Positions 32,593-45,533 of a stretch of DNA of 64,000 nucleotides are shown piece after piece. Numbering within the stretch: position 1 is the stretch's first letter; each line of letters begins with the position of its first letter. Under the pieces are notes generated by a model that was not told the origin of the DNA, ran no database searches, and saw only the letters and a program-made list of their open reading frames with translations. The DNA lies in NCBI GenBank assembly GCA_029204225.1, contig CM055112.1, positions 1,643,730 to 1,707,729 on the forward strand, written 5' to 3'. A program made the translations under genes and the position numbers. Source of the stretch: Diphasiastrum complanatum (Eukaryota > Streptophyta > Lycopodiopsida > Lycopodiales > Lycopodiaceae).

Positions 32593-35060
32593 ATGGCTAC
32601 ATGGCAACCTCAATTGGAGTCATGTTGGAAGCCAGTGATAGGCTTACCTCAAGTAACTATTCATTATGGAAAGTGAGGATGGAGTGACTTCTTGAGATGA
32701 ATGATGTTTTGGATATTGCTGTAGGTTTGGAGGAGAGACCAGCAACACAACAAGATCAATTGAGGTATGACAAGAGGGCCAAGAAGGCTCTACACATGAT
32801 AAAGATGAATGTTACTAATGAGCTTCTCAAGGAAGTTGGTAAGTGCACATCATCTTTGGAAGCTTGGAATTCATTGAAGAAGCCTTATGAATCCAAGTCT
32901 ACTTCTAGAGTGTTGACTCTAAGAAGGCAAATCTTTTCTTGTTTGCAAAAGAATGAAGAAAGTCCAAGTACTTTTGTTTTGAGAATGAAAGCATTAAATG
33001 ATGAGTTAGCTTGCATAGATGAAAGCATTAAGGAAGGAGAGCTTATTCAAGTGATTCTTAATGGCTTGTTGGATGCTCATGCTAACATTGTTCAAAGTAT
33101 TGCTATTCAAAAGACTTTGCTAAGTTTGATGGATCTTCAAGAGATCTTGATCAATGAGGAATATAGGCTTCAAGCAAGAGGTGGATCTACATCGACACTT
33201 CAAGAGGATGCCATGTTCACAAAGAGCAATTCAAGGGCAAAACCAAAAGCAAGTGGTCTAAATGGGAAGATCAAGTGGATGCTTCTTCAAGTGGCAAAAA
33301 GAAGGATAGATCAAAGCTCAAGTGCTTCTATTGTGGCATCAAAGGACAAGAAGAAGAGAGATCAAGGAGACAAGCAAGGTAATCTTACTCTTGATGAGGA
33401 TGGTTTGGATGTGCAAGATGCAAATGATGATGCTTTTGTGATTTCTTCATGTATGCTTGCTAATGATGGAGATCTAGATCCTTGGTGGATTGATAGTGGA
33501 GCAAGTTCACACATGACCTTTCACAAAGAGTACTTCACTTCTTTGTTGGCATATGGAGATGACAAGAGGGTGATCTACACGGCCAATGATGGTGAGATGT
33601 GCAATCAAAAGGATTGGCACAATTCCTATGTCTCTCTCTAGAAATAGGAATGTTCATTTGGAGGATGTCTTGTTTATTCCATCTATTACCAAGAATTTGC
33701 TTAGTGTGAGTCAAATGCTAAGTAAGGTCTTCAAGGTGGAGTTTGATGGAGATGCTTGTTTGATCAAAAGGAAGGATGTCTTGATTGGAAAAGGTAAAAG
33801 GCAAGGGAAGTTGTTCAAACTTGATGCTTGTGTTATTGCTAACCAAGTTGGATGTGTTGCAAGGGAGCAAATTTCTATTCAAGAGGTTTGGCACAAAAGG
33901 ATGGGACACCTCAACTTCAAGTCATTGGAGGTAATGGCAAGGAAGAAGGTTGTGATTGGTCTTCCAAGTTCCTTAAGTAATGACAAGCATGTTTGTGAGT
34001 CTTGTGCTTTGTCTAAGTCACATAGACTACCTTATACTAGATCTATTTCTAGATCTACAAAGCCTTTTCAACTTGTACATTCGGATATTCATGGATTTAC
34101 TACAATTAGCAATAGTGGAGCTAAGATGTATGTAACATTCATTGATGATTTTAGTATATTTTGTTGGATCTATCTACTAAAGAGCAAGGATGAAGTGTAT
34201 GATGTCTTTGTCAAGTTCAAGAATGCAAGGGAGAACCAATTCTCCACAAAGATCAAGTGCTTGAGAGGTGACAATGGTGGTGAGTACATATCTAACAAGT
34301 TCAAGGCCTTTTGTGATGAGCATGGGATCAAGAGGGAGTATGCAACATCAAGGACCCCACAACAAAATGGAGTGGCTGAAAGGAAGAATAGAACTTTATG
34401 TGAAAGTGCTAAAGCTATGAGGTTAAGTGCTAATCTTGACAAACCATTTTGGGATCAAGCTTTGTTGTGTGCCAATTTCTTGTGCAATAGGTGGTCGAGT
34501 GCTATTTTGGATGGAAGGACACCTTCTGAGATGCTATTCAAGAGGAGGCCGAGTGTCAACTTTCTAAGAACCTTTGGATGCACATGATATGTCAACATTA
34601 CTCTTGATGATAGGACCAAGGAGGATCCATCTTCAAGAAGAGGTATTTTTGTTGGATATAGTGAGGTGAATAAAGCGTACAAGGTTTACATTCCTTCTAC
34701 TAACAAAGTGATTGTTGGTAGAGATGTCATTTTTCATGAGGGAAACATTCCAAAGGTGTCTTCAAGCATGATTGATGGTAAAGTAGATGGTTCTAACATT
34801 CTTGATGTTGATGAGAAGGATCCTACTTTGGATGGTGGTGATGATGGACCTTCATCAAGTCAAAAGCCAAGGAGAACATCAAGAGAAAGACAAGTACCTT
34901 CAAGTCTCACATATGATCAAAAGGGTAAGCAAGTAGTTTCTGGAAATTATGTTGCTTTCCTAACCTCTTTGGATGAGCCTACAAGTGTAGATCAAGCAAG
35001 GAAAGAAGAGGAGTGGATCCAACCAATGGATCTTGAGTATCGATCTCTTATGAAGAATGG
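32593..35060 (+). pseudogene. copia polyprotein, gag to integrase, truncated
   Basis: Gag begins at about 32593 (with an early indel and TGA at 32691) and includes NVTNELLKEVGKC, FESKSTSR-type VLTLRRQIF and LNGLLDAHANIVQS. The zinc knuckle is half deleted: CFYCGIKG is present in another frame but the His and last Cys are gone. Protease WWIDSGASSH is at about 33483. After a frameshift near 33595 come NVHLEDVLFIPSITKNLLSV, VWHKRMGHLNF, then the integrase core with HSDIHG, DNGGEY and AERKNR. A TGA follows FGCT at about 34585. The frame ends near AMD(L)EYRSLM where RT should start; R2 then begins at 35128. It is closely related to the 57-61 kb polyprotein and clearly dead. Confidence 0.85.
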
Positions 35061-35127
35061 AACATCTTTTGGAGGATCTTCTTGTGTACATGGAACTATG
35101 CAAGTGGATGGATGTTATCTTGCTGTA

Positions 35128-35474
35128 TCTTCCTCTTTGCTTACTCCTTGCAAAATCAAATGTGGTGAGTTCAAGGAAAAAAGGGAAAGTGGAGGATGGA
35201 GGTTTTCTGAGTATTGGATGCAAGATAATATCTCTCTCTCTATCTCTTTTCCTCACTCTCTCGTTCTCTTACATTATAGTATCAATTTCAATGTGATTGC
35301 AGTTTGGTTTTTTTGACTTCATATTTTCTATGTAGGTTTATATTGAAACAAAGGAGTCGGCGGATCCACACAATTTTTTTAAGATAACAGGCAAGTCGGA
35401 AAGGCCATCGAAATAGACGAATATATAGGATTTGTTATTCCGATGGCTTATTTTCTATGAGGATACCGTAGATC
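35128..35474 (+). repeat. R2 repeat, copy B
   Basis: Matches 5683-6045. It replaces the RT and RNase H half of the family-Y copia element. It is followed by further diverged sequence that repeats the ATTCCGATGGC motif (35440, 35565 and variants at 36545, 36970). Confidence 0.75.
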
Positions 35475-37350
35475 TAGAGTCTTTTGCTGTAGATCCAGAC
35501 CTACAAAGGGTCGGAATGCCTATTGGAATATCACGATCTGTGGGATTTGTTAAATCAGCGGCTATTCCGATGCCAAATCCTCTATTCATCAACTGAATAT
35601 CCAATTTTGGGTGCACATACAGGATTCCATATGATCTTTATTGTTCTTTGTGTAAAATTAGATTGTTAGGTTTATTTTTTTGTGGTAACAAACTTAACAA
35701 ACTACAATACTGGTTTTTGTTTTGCATTAGAAAAAATTTGAGCACAAAAGAGGCCTTTCAAAAAAATATTTTTTATTTTTTCTCTCAAAAGTTTCTTCCA
35801 CATGGACCAATCAAAACACTCAAATTTGAAATCTAGGTAACGTAGCTCCTTTAAATTCATATTTTTTTCTTTTTCAAAGAACTGTATCTTTGAGTCAGGG
35901 ACAACCTATAAATAAGCCATTTTATTTGTAGTAATGCAATTCAGCAAAAAAACGGTATAACTTTTAAACAGCAGCTCAGATTGAGACGATTACAGTGCCA
36001 TCAAAAAGCCCTCATCGAGAACTTTTCAATGACACCCAACATGACCCAGTTTCAAACTACAAAGAAAAAGTTATGGCCAGTCAAAGGTTTGATCGATCAC
36101 CACGCAGCTGACCAAGTGTTGACCAACCATAACTTCTTCACCGTAGCTCAAAATTGGGTCATGTTGGGTGTCATTGAAAAGCTCTTGTTGAGGGCTTTCA
36201 AATGGCACCGTAATCGTCTAATCTGAGGTGTCGTTCAAAAGTTATGATTTTTTTCAGCCACAGACTACACTATGCACATATTAGCTAACCATCAAAGTAT
36301 GTGTGGGAAGGACTACGGGTAGAAAAGGATTTTATTTTAGTATTTTACATTGCCAAAATATTGTCATCCTACGTGACCATCCTTATAGGGCCTTTCCAAG
36401 GCCAAATTTTCTCTAATGCATTTTTCATTGTTGATTTCTAGGCCGATCACCATCAGAACAGTTGAGGCGCACATTTTGTAGCAGATCCTAGGTACTAACA
36501 GGGTCCGAATACACGATGTTGTTTTGAATAGTGTACCCGTGTCTATTCCAACGGCTATTCTGACCTCTCCTTACATTTTTTTTGAGCTTTCAAATGACAG
36601 ATCTGTGAATTTTATGATACATTTGAAAATCTTATGTTTTGGTTTTTAGTAGAATTTTCAATTATGATGAGTAGTTCTATGATTTCCCCATAAGGCAATA
36701 GTTGTATGAGTTTTTGTAATGAAATTATTTTGTAGGTTTTTATGCTGATTTTTAGGCTCAAACATCATCCAAGCAGCTGACCAACACAATTAATAACAAG
36801 TCCAGGTACTTGTATAATTTTGTAACAGTCTGTCTCCTATTTTTTGTTGAAGATCCACATTCTGTAGTGTAAGACTACATTCAATTTTATTTACATCAAC
36901 TGGGGTGGGAATACGTGGAGGTTGGAACAGACCTCAAAATATGTGGATCAATTTAAGGCAACATACCATACTTATTCCAAGGTGCATTCCGACCTCTGCT
37001 CATAATTTTTTACATTTCAGAAACAGATTTCCGATACACATTAGCAAGTTGTGCCTAAACAATGCTAGATTGTTACCACCTCATAAATGCTAGATTGTAT
37101 ACCTTTGCTCATAAATTTTTACATAAATGTTTGTCTCCTATTTTTATTGTAGATGCACGTTTTGTAGTGTGGGACTACATTCAGTTTTATTTTACATTAG
37201 GATTTATGATAATATATCTCACATTTTAAAAACAAATCTATACTTTTATCGATGAGTCTGTTGATAATGGGTAAGATTTAGTGGAGGTCAATATAGACCT
37301 CAAAATATGTGGATTTGTTTAAGGCAGTATACCATCTCTTATTCTGCTAA
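35475..37350. repeat. degenerate array with ATTCCGA-GGC motifs
   Basis: Related blocks recur: TTTTGTAG(TG)..GACTACATTCA-TTTTATTTACAT, GACCTCAAAATATGTGGATC-TTTAAGGCA and TATTCC(G/A)A.GGC. They occur at about 36480-36560, 36840-37000 and 37140-37340. They suggest a diverged tandem array of about 300-400 bp units, perhaps subterminal repeats of a DNA transposon. Confidence 0.45.
35955..36246. repeat. long imperfect inverted repeat (hairpin)
   Basis: The left arm (about 35955-36078) and right arm (about 36126-36246) are reverse complements over about 120 bp with a loop of about 47 bp. Key matches are AGGGCTTT / AAAGCCCT, GACACCCAACATGACCCA / TGGGTCATGTTGGGTGTC and AGTTATGG / CCATAACT. Transcription through it would give a long stem suitable for small-RNA processing; this is inference. 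Confidence 0.75.
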
Positions 37351-37420
37351 CTCTACCCAAAATTCACCTAAGAACACTCTAAAAAAGCAAAAACAACTAA
37401 GAAAGCAACTAAAAAAACAA

Positions 37421-37955
37421 AGTTATATTAGTTTAAAATGCATTTGAATAAACACTTTTGGAATGTGTGGGGAATGTAGAAGTCGTGTTTGAGTGGATTC
37501 AGATTTGAATGTAGGGTACATTCAATCTAGTCCGAAAAATAGTAGGATTTACATTTTGGAGGGAAACCACGTGGCAATTTAGGTCTAGGACCTGTTATAA
37601 AAGGATATAACTCATGGTAAGAGAAATAATTCTCTCTCTCTTATCTCATTCATGCTTATACATAGTTCTCTTGGGTTCTATTATCCATTGGTGCACTATA
37701 TTTGTGACATCTTGCAATTCTATGTGTAAACTGATCAATAATTGTTATTTTTAGATCCACACGTGTGAAATAAAGTAGCTTAATATTATTGTATAGACAA
37801 AAACAATACTTTGTGTTCTGGTTCATGTTTGATCAAGATCTAGTAGAGTTTGCATCTCATTTTTTGTGTAGATGCTAATTTTTTCACATTGGCAAGATTG
37901 GTGGAGTTAATTGTTTTCTAACTAAAGATCAAAGGGATATTTTTGGATCTTACTA
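37421..37955 (+). repeat. copia LTR fragment (family Y)
   Basis: It matches the 31375 LTR from its AAATAAACACTTTT position to near the 3' end, including TATAAAAGGATATAAC, TCATGCTTATACAT and the CACACGTGTG palindrome at 37758-37767. The first 100 bp or so and the terminal TCTTTCACA are missing. It could be the worn 3' LTR of the 31375 element or another copy; roughly 80 percent similarity makes a recent shared insertion unlikely. Confidence 0.75.
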
Positions 37956-37964
37956 TAGGGCTAA

Positions 37965-38812
37965 GGGTCAATATGACCATTTGTGACATGTACTGGGCCA
38001 AGAGCCAATGTAATTATTAAATGTTGAAAGTGTAATTGTGTTTAGGAGTTGTAGATTGTAAGTTGATTATTACGAAGTGGATAGGCACAATTAGTTAGAT
38101 GTGTAAGAAGGAAGTGTCGCTGTAAGTAGAATGTTATGTTAAGTCATACTCAAGGCGAAGTTGAATGGTCAGCAATCAATTGTAGGAGTAATGTTTGTGG
38201 TCTTCGACAGGAAGCTGAACAGACCGTAAGTGACTATAGTATCCTCAATTACGGTGCTAAACAAGAAGATGGAACGGCAATTTATGGTCATTACAATGAA
38301 GGGCGATAGGAAATTGTGGTGTTTTCACAGGAAGATAAATAGGGAATCTGAAGCCAAAAGGGGGGCTTTTGAATATTGGACTATTCAGGCAGTAGCGTAT
38401 TCAGGAGACTAAGGGTGAGAGCCAACTACTGGTTATATTTAGTTCAGTCTTTGTGTGAGTTGCAAGCAGCAAGAGAGTGTTACTTTGCTTAAGACCTTTT
38501 GAGCAACTAGCATGTAGGCATTGAATATTGTGTATCAGCTGTTACTTCTGAAATTGACTATTACACTTTTATATGTCGGGTGTTGTGAGCATGGTTGTTA
38601 GATATTTTCATAGAATCTAATTAATTATCGTATGAACAGTAGTTTGCAATGGTTTACCTCTGTTTAATTGGTATAATGCTATTGGATAGATATTGTTGTT
38701 GTTATTGTTATTGGATTCTAGTTAAGTTTGAGGGTTCCATTGTCGAAATTAAGAATTGGGAGTTAAGGGATTAAAACACACCCCTAACACCTTTTTGGTT
38801 CCATTGTCGGGA
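37965..38812 (+). repeat. gypsy LTR remnant with PBS
   Basis: AAAACACACCCCTAACA at 38789 closes an LTR-like stretch. It is followed by TTTTGGTTCCATTGTCGGGA (38793-38812), a C-to-T-altered Asp-type PBS. The stretch shares GCTTAAGACCTTTTG-GCA and following sequence with 55590-55800. A gypsy gag follows in the same orientation. The 5' side abuts the copia LTR fragment. Confidence 0.55.
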
Positions 38813-38869
38813 CCATTTCTTTTTGGTAGCATATTTTGGAGTGGGATGAATTTGAATTGTGGGTAGAGT

Positions 38870-39990
38870 TAGCAGAGGAGGAAGTGGAGTTGCCTCTAAT
38901 GTCTAGAGGTGCTGGCTATTCGGATTTGGAAAAATCTATGATTCTATATGGAATGGAGGCTATTTCAATAGGCCACCGTACTCAGGTGGCTATATTCTAG
39001 TGTTTTAAAGGTAAGAAGCACGATGATCCCGACATGCACATTCACCTGTTTTTGGCAGTTTGTTAGGCGAATCCTGAAGTGGAGGACATTCAAAAATTGG
39101 AATTATTTCCCACATTGAAAGGAAATGCCTTACAGTGGTCTCACAGAATGGATTGCAAGAGTCTCGGAGCTGGGATGAATTGGAAAGGGCATTCCTTGAA
39201 AGGTATCGGAAGGAACATGAGGATGAAGAAATACTAGACAAATTGCAGGCAACCAAGCAGAAATGAAAGAAAGACGTATTATCTTATGTTCAACATTTCC
39301 AGGTTCTGAAAAATAGATTATAGGAATTACTCGCAAATGCAAAACACAGTAAGTATTTCCATCATGGATTACATAAGGTTCTTCGACGGGGAACTACTTC
39401 ATTACAGGGTCAGGGCCTGGAACATATTGTGGATGCTGCAAGACAACTGGAGAAAGAAGACACTCATAAGAAGTACCGGCAATAGCGTCAACATCATCGG
39501 CAAGATGACTAGTCTGATTTTGACTCAAATACAGGTACAGAATCAGATGATTCCTCGAGTTCGGATGAGAGTTTCTCTTCTTTGCGTGATGGAAAATGGT
39601 CAAAGAAGAATAAGCAAAAGGTGAAAGCTAGTGAGCCATTACCAACAGTGACGAAAGAGTCTGTTACTATGGAGTTTCGCGAAGGGAATGTCTGGTTTTG
39701 CCAACATTGCAATCAAGAAGACATTATATTAATGAATTTCCTAATAGTACTCGGTATTGTGTGATTTGTAATGCATATAACCACTGGACAAATGACTGTA
39801 AAAGACTACAACCGGTAAGATCCGTTGGCGCATTTGCAGTCCAAGCACACCAACTTCAACAACTGCAAATGCAACAGCCTCAACATTAGCAACCACCGCT
39901 ACAAGAGATGCCGCCACAAATACAGACATATCAAGGCTCTTATCAGCAAGGGAATCCGATACAATCACAGCCATTTCAACAACAAGTGTG
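38870..39990 (+). pseudogene. Ty3/gypsy gag, degraded
   Basis: Spread over three frames: MSRGAGYSDLEKSMILYGME, a retrotrans_gag core (GKKHDDPDMHIHLFL, ANPEVEDIQKLELFP, LKGNALQW, WDELERAFLERYRKEHEDE, LSYVQHFQVLKNR, FHHGLHKVL), an acidic serine stretch, WFCQHCNQE and a CCHC knuckle CVICNAYNHWTNDC at about 39757-39798, then a glutamine-rich tail. Stops at several sites, at least two of them TAG, and frameshifts show it is dead. No pol follows. Confidence 0.75.
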
Positions 39991-40417
39991 TTATTGTTGC
40001 GCTAGCATCTCAAAGGGCACTGGGACTTGAGCGGTTTTCCCAACATGCTCTTAAATCTAACATTCATCCATCATGCACTTACATAAAAGCCAACTTAGAA
40101 ACGTAACAAGCTTAACCATTCAGACTTGAGAAAATTGGAATTCCAACCAACCTGAAAGTCGACTCAGAATCTATCCCCAAAAGGTAACCAAAGGCAAAGA
40201 CAAGCCACACATGAAACCCAAGGCAGAGTGGTCGCCAAACTGACCAAATGGCATAGCAACGAGCCACACGTCGGCGATGTGGACCCTTAGGTGTCGATGA
40301 TGCAAAAATGTTGTAGTAAGGGTCCTTCCACTTGGACCAGTCCCGGAGGCAAAACTGAAATGGAAATCATCCCCAAGGATCAATTTTATCAAATTTGGAA
40401 GAGGTTACATTCATTCA

Positions 40418-40522
40418 TAGACTGACTGGTCTCGGGGCCACCAACACGTGCTGGGCATAGTGCTTGGCTTGTGCTTGTAGAGGGAGCTAAGACTTGGCAA
40501 CTAGATTCCTGGCACTAGCTGA
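40418..40522 (-). repeat. gypsy LTR fragment cut by copia insertion
   Basis: GGTCTCGGGGCCACCAACACGTGCTGGGCAT-GTGCTTGGCT matches the LTR at 50113-50616 (its part 50119-50226) in the same orientation. It stops at 40522, where the copia LTR begins. So the copia element inserted into this LTR. Confidence 0.75.
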
Positions 40523-41175
40523 TGTCAAATTTTAGAGTTTAAGGACTGAATTTGATCTACAAATGATTGGTGGCTTGGGATCTTGATCTATATCAAGACT
40601 AGCTTCCAAATCTAGCTTCTATTTGACAATCTTTGTGATTCCAAGCAAGAACAATCAAGAAATGATGATCCATGGCTTCACACGTGTGAAGTACAACTAC
40701 AGTATGGCATGATAACAAAGAAATAGTTTACTTGTGATTTACTAAGCATTCATCCACAAAAAAAGTGCTTAAGAGAGTGAAAACACCAAGATTGCTTCAA
40801 CCAATGTTTCTCATCATTAGGTTCACAATGGATCCATCATGGATCAAGTACACAATCACCATAATTTCTCTCTAAGCTACATCCAGCATGTGTGGGATAG
40901 CTCATTGTACTTATCCATATCCACTTTGGAAAAGATCTATCAAGTTTGCCACATCATCCATTGGTGGTTTGTGTTGACCTTCTAGATTCCTACAATCTAG
41001 GACCTAACTCCTATAATTTCAGAGATGTCATATTTGACTCAAATGAAAGCTAATAAAAATGGATCTAAATATTAAAAGTGTCATTTCACATGTGTGGATA
41101 GGTCCTCACACGTGTGGATCCACATAGATGTCAAATACATCAAAAAAACCATGTGAAATTTGCTAAATTCTAACA
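40523..41175 (-). repeat. copia 3' LTR (family X)
   Basis: 653 bp bounded by TGTTAGAATTT on the reverse strand and AAATTTGACA at the other end. The reverse-strand purine tract AAAAATTGAGGAG (41176-41188) adjoins it as polypurine tract. It carries CACACGTGTG at 40679 and 41107. RNase H coding of the same element follows on the same strand. Confidence 0.8.
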
Positions 41176-42620
41176 CTCCTCAATTTTTACAAGATACATC
41201 TATAGTACATTTATCTACAACTCCTAAAGCTGATCTTAACTTGGTAAATGAAGCCTTTGGCAAGGCTTTAGTGAGCAGATCAGCAAGGCAATCTGAAGAA
41301 GACACATGATGTAGCTTGATTTGCTTTGCTTGAACCTTTTCCCTTTCAAAATGGTGAGCAATCTCTATGTGCTTGCTCCTTGCATGGAATGTGGGATTGG
41401 TTGCTAATGTTTGGCTTGATTGGTTGTCACAGTATATTATTGGTTGCTCCTCAGCCTCCATGACTTGCAACTCCATCAAAAGCCTTTTCAACCATAAGAT
41501 CTCCTTTGTTGTTGATGTTAGTGTTGTATTTGGACTCGGTTGAAGATAGAGAAATAGTATCTTGCTTTTTGGAAATCCAAGACACTATGCCATTGCAAAG
41601 AAAGGTAACAAAAGCACTTGTGGACCTCCTATCCACTTTATCACCTGCAAAATCAGCATCCGAATATGCCCCATAGATTAGATCCATCATACAAAATGCA
41701 AAATTTCTTGGTGGCCCAGATGTACCTCAACACCCTTTTTGCATTTTTCCAATGACAAACCAATGAATTTTGCATAGATTGGCATAGTTTACCCACACTC
41801 TAACTTAGATTAGGCCTAGTTATAGTAAGATAGATCAAAGATCCTACAAGTCTTCTATATATTGTGATGTCCTCAAAGGATGCTTCATCATCACTATTAG
41901 AAACTTTTACATTTTGCTCCATAGGAGTTTCTACTCTTTTACAATCTTTCATTTCAAACTTTTCTAAAATAGAAGAAGCCTATTTGGATTCACAAATAAA
42001 ACTCAAATCTTTGCTTCTTGAAACTTCTATTCCCAATATGAAATGAAGATTACCATGATCCACCATCTTAAACTCTTTAGAAAATGCTTCACTTCTTGTA
42101 TACCATCATGATCATTTCCACGAAGGATAATGTCATCTACATACAAAATGAGAATGATGATTTTACCATCATTGAATCTTAAGTACAAAGAAGGATCATA
42201 AGCACTTACAACAAATCTTATAGAGTTCAAGAAAGCATTCAACCTAGAATAGCAAGATCTAGGTGCTTGCTTAAGCCCATAAGGGCTTCTTAGCAACAAA
42301 CACACTTTCTCTTCTTGATTTTCTTTGATGAAGCCCTTGGGTTGCCTCATGAAGATCTCCTCTTCCAAATAACCATTGGGAAATGCATTAGTCACGAGCA
42401 AAAGTTTCATCAAAATCTACTCCCTTGGTTTGCAAGAACCCATTTGCCACTAGCCTTGCCTTGTGTTTGTTGATGCTCCCATTTTAATTGTACTTCAATC
42501 TATAGATCCATTTGCACTTAAGTGGTTTTCTTCCATGAGGGAGATCCACAAGCTTCCATGTATGATTCTCCAGAAGAGCATCACACTCCTTTTGCATGTT
42601 ATCCCTCCAATTATTTAATA
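41176..42620 (-). pseudogene. copia RT-RNase H fragment (family X)
   Basis: Reverse-strand order: NNWRDNMQKECDALLENHTWKLVDLP and CKWIYRLKYN (RT start), [60 protein letters not shown] (catalytic), a gap, then RNase H AYSDADFAGDKVDRRST, STESKY and IIYCDNQSSQTLA, HARSKHIEIAHHF, VSSSDCLADLLTKALP to a stop at 41180. Frameshifts and stops separate the parts. The gag-integrase half is absent; at about 42622 it joins an LTR X motif and then LTR Y sequence. Confidence 0.85.
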
Positions 42621-42650
42621 CAATCTAGGACCTAACTCCTATAATTGTCA

Positions 42651-42925
42651 ATATTACGCCAAAATGCATTTTAGACTTAGATGAAAGTTATTTTTTTCAG
42701 AGTTCATTTGAATTACCACTATTGGAAAGTGTGGGAAAGCTAGGAGGTCGAGTTTGGACACATTCAAATTTGAATGTTAGATGCATTGAATCTAGTCACA
42801 CTGTTGATAAGGTTTTTGATATGGAGGAAAAGCACAAAATTATTGATAAGACATGGACCTGCTATAAAAGGATGTAAACTCGTGAAGAAAGAGATTCTCT
42901 CTCTCTCTCTCTCTCCCTCTCTCAT
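42651..42925 (+). repeat. copia LTR Y fragment between inverted LTR X pieces
   Basis: Near-identical to 43306-43590 (direct repeat), including CTATAAAAGGATGTAAACTCG. It is flanked on the left by CTAGGACCTAACTCC (42628) and on the right by its reverse complement GGAGTTAGGTCCTAG (42931), both from LTR X. Confidence 0.8.
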
Positions 42926-43230
42926 TAGGAGTTAGGTCCTAGATTGTAGGAATCTAGAAGGTCAACACAAACCACCAATGGATGATGTGGCAAACTTGAT
43001 AGATCTCATCCAAAGTGGATATGGATAAGTACAATGAGCTATCCCACACGTGCTGGATGCAGCTTAGAGAGAAATAATGGTGATTGTGTACTTGATCCAT
43101 GATGGATCCATTGTGAATCTAATGATGAGAAACATTGGTTTGTGAAGCAATCTTGGTGTTTTCACTGTCTTAAGCACTTTTTCTGTGGATGAAAGCTTAG
43201 TAAATCATAAGTAAACTATAGGTGCTTTGA
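42926..43230 (+). repeat. LTR X fragment, inverted
   Basis: Reverse complement of about 40715-41015, with only a few differences. Opposite orientation to the LTR X at 40523 indicates an inversion or a separate insertion in this 2.5 kb block. Confidence 0.85.
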
Positions 43231-43260
43231 TGATAAAGTGGCCTGGCCGTCTCCTGCCAT

Positions 43261-43960
<700 letters not shown>

Positions 43961-44058
43961 TATAGTCTATTTATATTTATGTGTGGTTTAGATCTCCAGT
44001 TAATGTGGAGACTAAATCTATTAAGAGTCTAAAAAGTTGACAATATCCTAAATGATAT

Positions 44059-44500
44059 ATGCAAGAGATGTTGCAATTAGAACATAAAAGTATCTGTATT
44101 GCTCAAGATAGAGCTAAGCGTTGTGCTAATTTTAAGAGGTCTTCCAGAGATTTTAAAGTTAATGATTGGGCATATTTAGAAATTTTAAAGATTCTTGGGC
44201 ATTATAAATTCTCTACTAGATATTGTGGACCATTTCGGATTATAAAAAAATTGGATCATAAGATTACGAACTTGACCTACAAGACAAGTCTACTGCTCAT
44301 CCAATGTTTCATATAAGTTGATTAAAATTATTTATACATTAAGGTGATACAGTTGGATTTGACGAAGATCTTACTCATTTGGAGGATATATCACTTAGTG
44401 TACCTTAAAAAATAGAAAAAATCCTCAGAATTAGCAAAAAGCAATTGAAAATTTTCTATCTCTAAGTGCTTGATTCAATGGAAAGCATGCACTTAGAATG
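44059..44500 (+). pseudogene. gypsy integrase C-terminus and chromodomain-like tail
   Basis: The frame contains AQDRAKRCANFKRSSRDFKVNDWAYL, LGHYKFSTRYCGPFRIIKKLD, the usual sequence after the gypsy integrase core. After a stop, QLDLTKILLIW and KILRISKKQLKIF, DSMESMHLE resemble the chromodomain-like end. It is only the last part of pol. A TATA-like CTATATATACC at about 44878 may belong to the associated 3' LTR, whose borders I could not fix. Confidence 0.7.
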
Positions 44501-45533
44501 GTGATTCACACAAAAGGTTCAAAAGGATAAAAAAGGATTTTCCTAGGTTTCACTTCTAAGGACACAAATAATTCAAGGAAAGAATTATGTTACATGCATT
44601 TCTGGTAGAAGGCTATTCATAGTACCTCGACATGGATATTTAGCACTATAGTGTATGAATGTAGTGTATGAATTTATTATTTATGTCTCATTATTTTGAA
44701 CTGGGCCAGAAATGTAATTAGTAACCTTTTGAGGGCCCATGCAATCTGATTAGGGCATGTGGAACAATGCATGGTGTTTTGACGACTATATGCATGTAGA
44801 GGGATATCAATAGCAATTAAATATGAGTTTAGTAAAGGATCAAGGTTCTAGAGGGAGTATTCCTAGGCTCTTGAGGTCTATATATACCTATACAAGCTTT
44901 ACCTACTGCGCTTTCAAATTCCGGTATTCAATTGTGAGAAACTTCTCTTCTTTTGTATTCAATCACCATGGCTCGACGGTTATGCTGATTGAGGTTTGAT
45001 CTTCATTTTCTCTTTGGTTGGGTGGTTTGGCTCCATAGCCCTCCTTTTGCCATTTGCAATAGGACCTTAAGGATCTACATTGACAATCTTTACAATAATG
45101 ATTTTATTTTGCTGCATAGTCTATATAGTCCATGTGTAGGTGATCAAAGAGACGTCTCTTGACATAGCCCGTATGAAGGTGTTTGAGATTCAGAAGCATA
45201 GACCGAGGAGAACACAAGATCAAATCAAAAGCTGAAGCTGGCACGTGAAGTGGGAGTAGTGACAACATTGTCAAAATAATAATAGTTCTAAACTAAATAA
45301 GATCATTTCATATGATGTTAGTTGCATGTATAAATTTGTGAATGCTCCATTAAGTGGAAGTCTTAATAACAACAATGTGCGCAGTCACACATGACTAAAT
45401 AACTACTTAAAGTGAGAGGGTCCCCAAACTTCACATGAGTGTTCTACCACTCATCTCTCTCTCTCTAATGTCTCTCTATGGAATGGTTAGTTTGCCCTTC
45501 TCTAAAAACATCAATAAAGATCGCTTAAAGTCG

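Noticed and set aside
39005-40106. Several overlapping ORFs on both strands
   Set aside because: They are shadows of the frameshifted gypsy gag.
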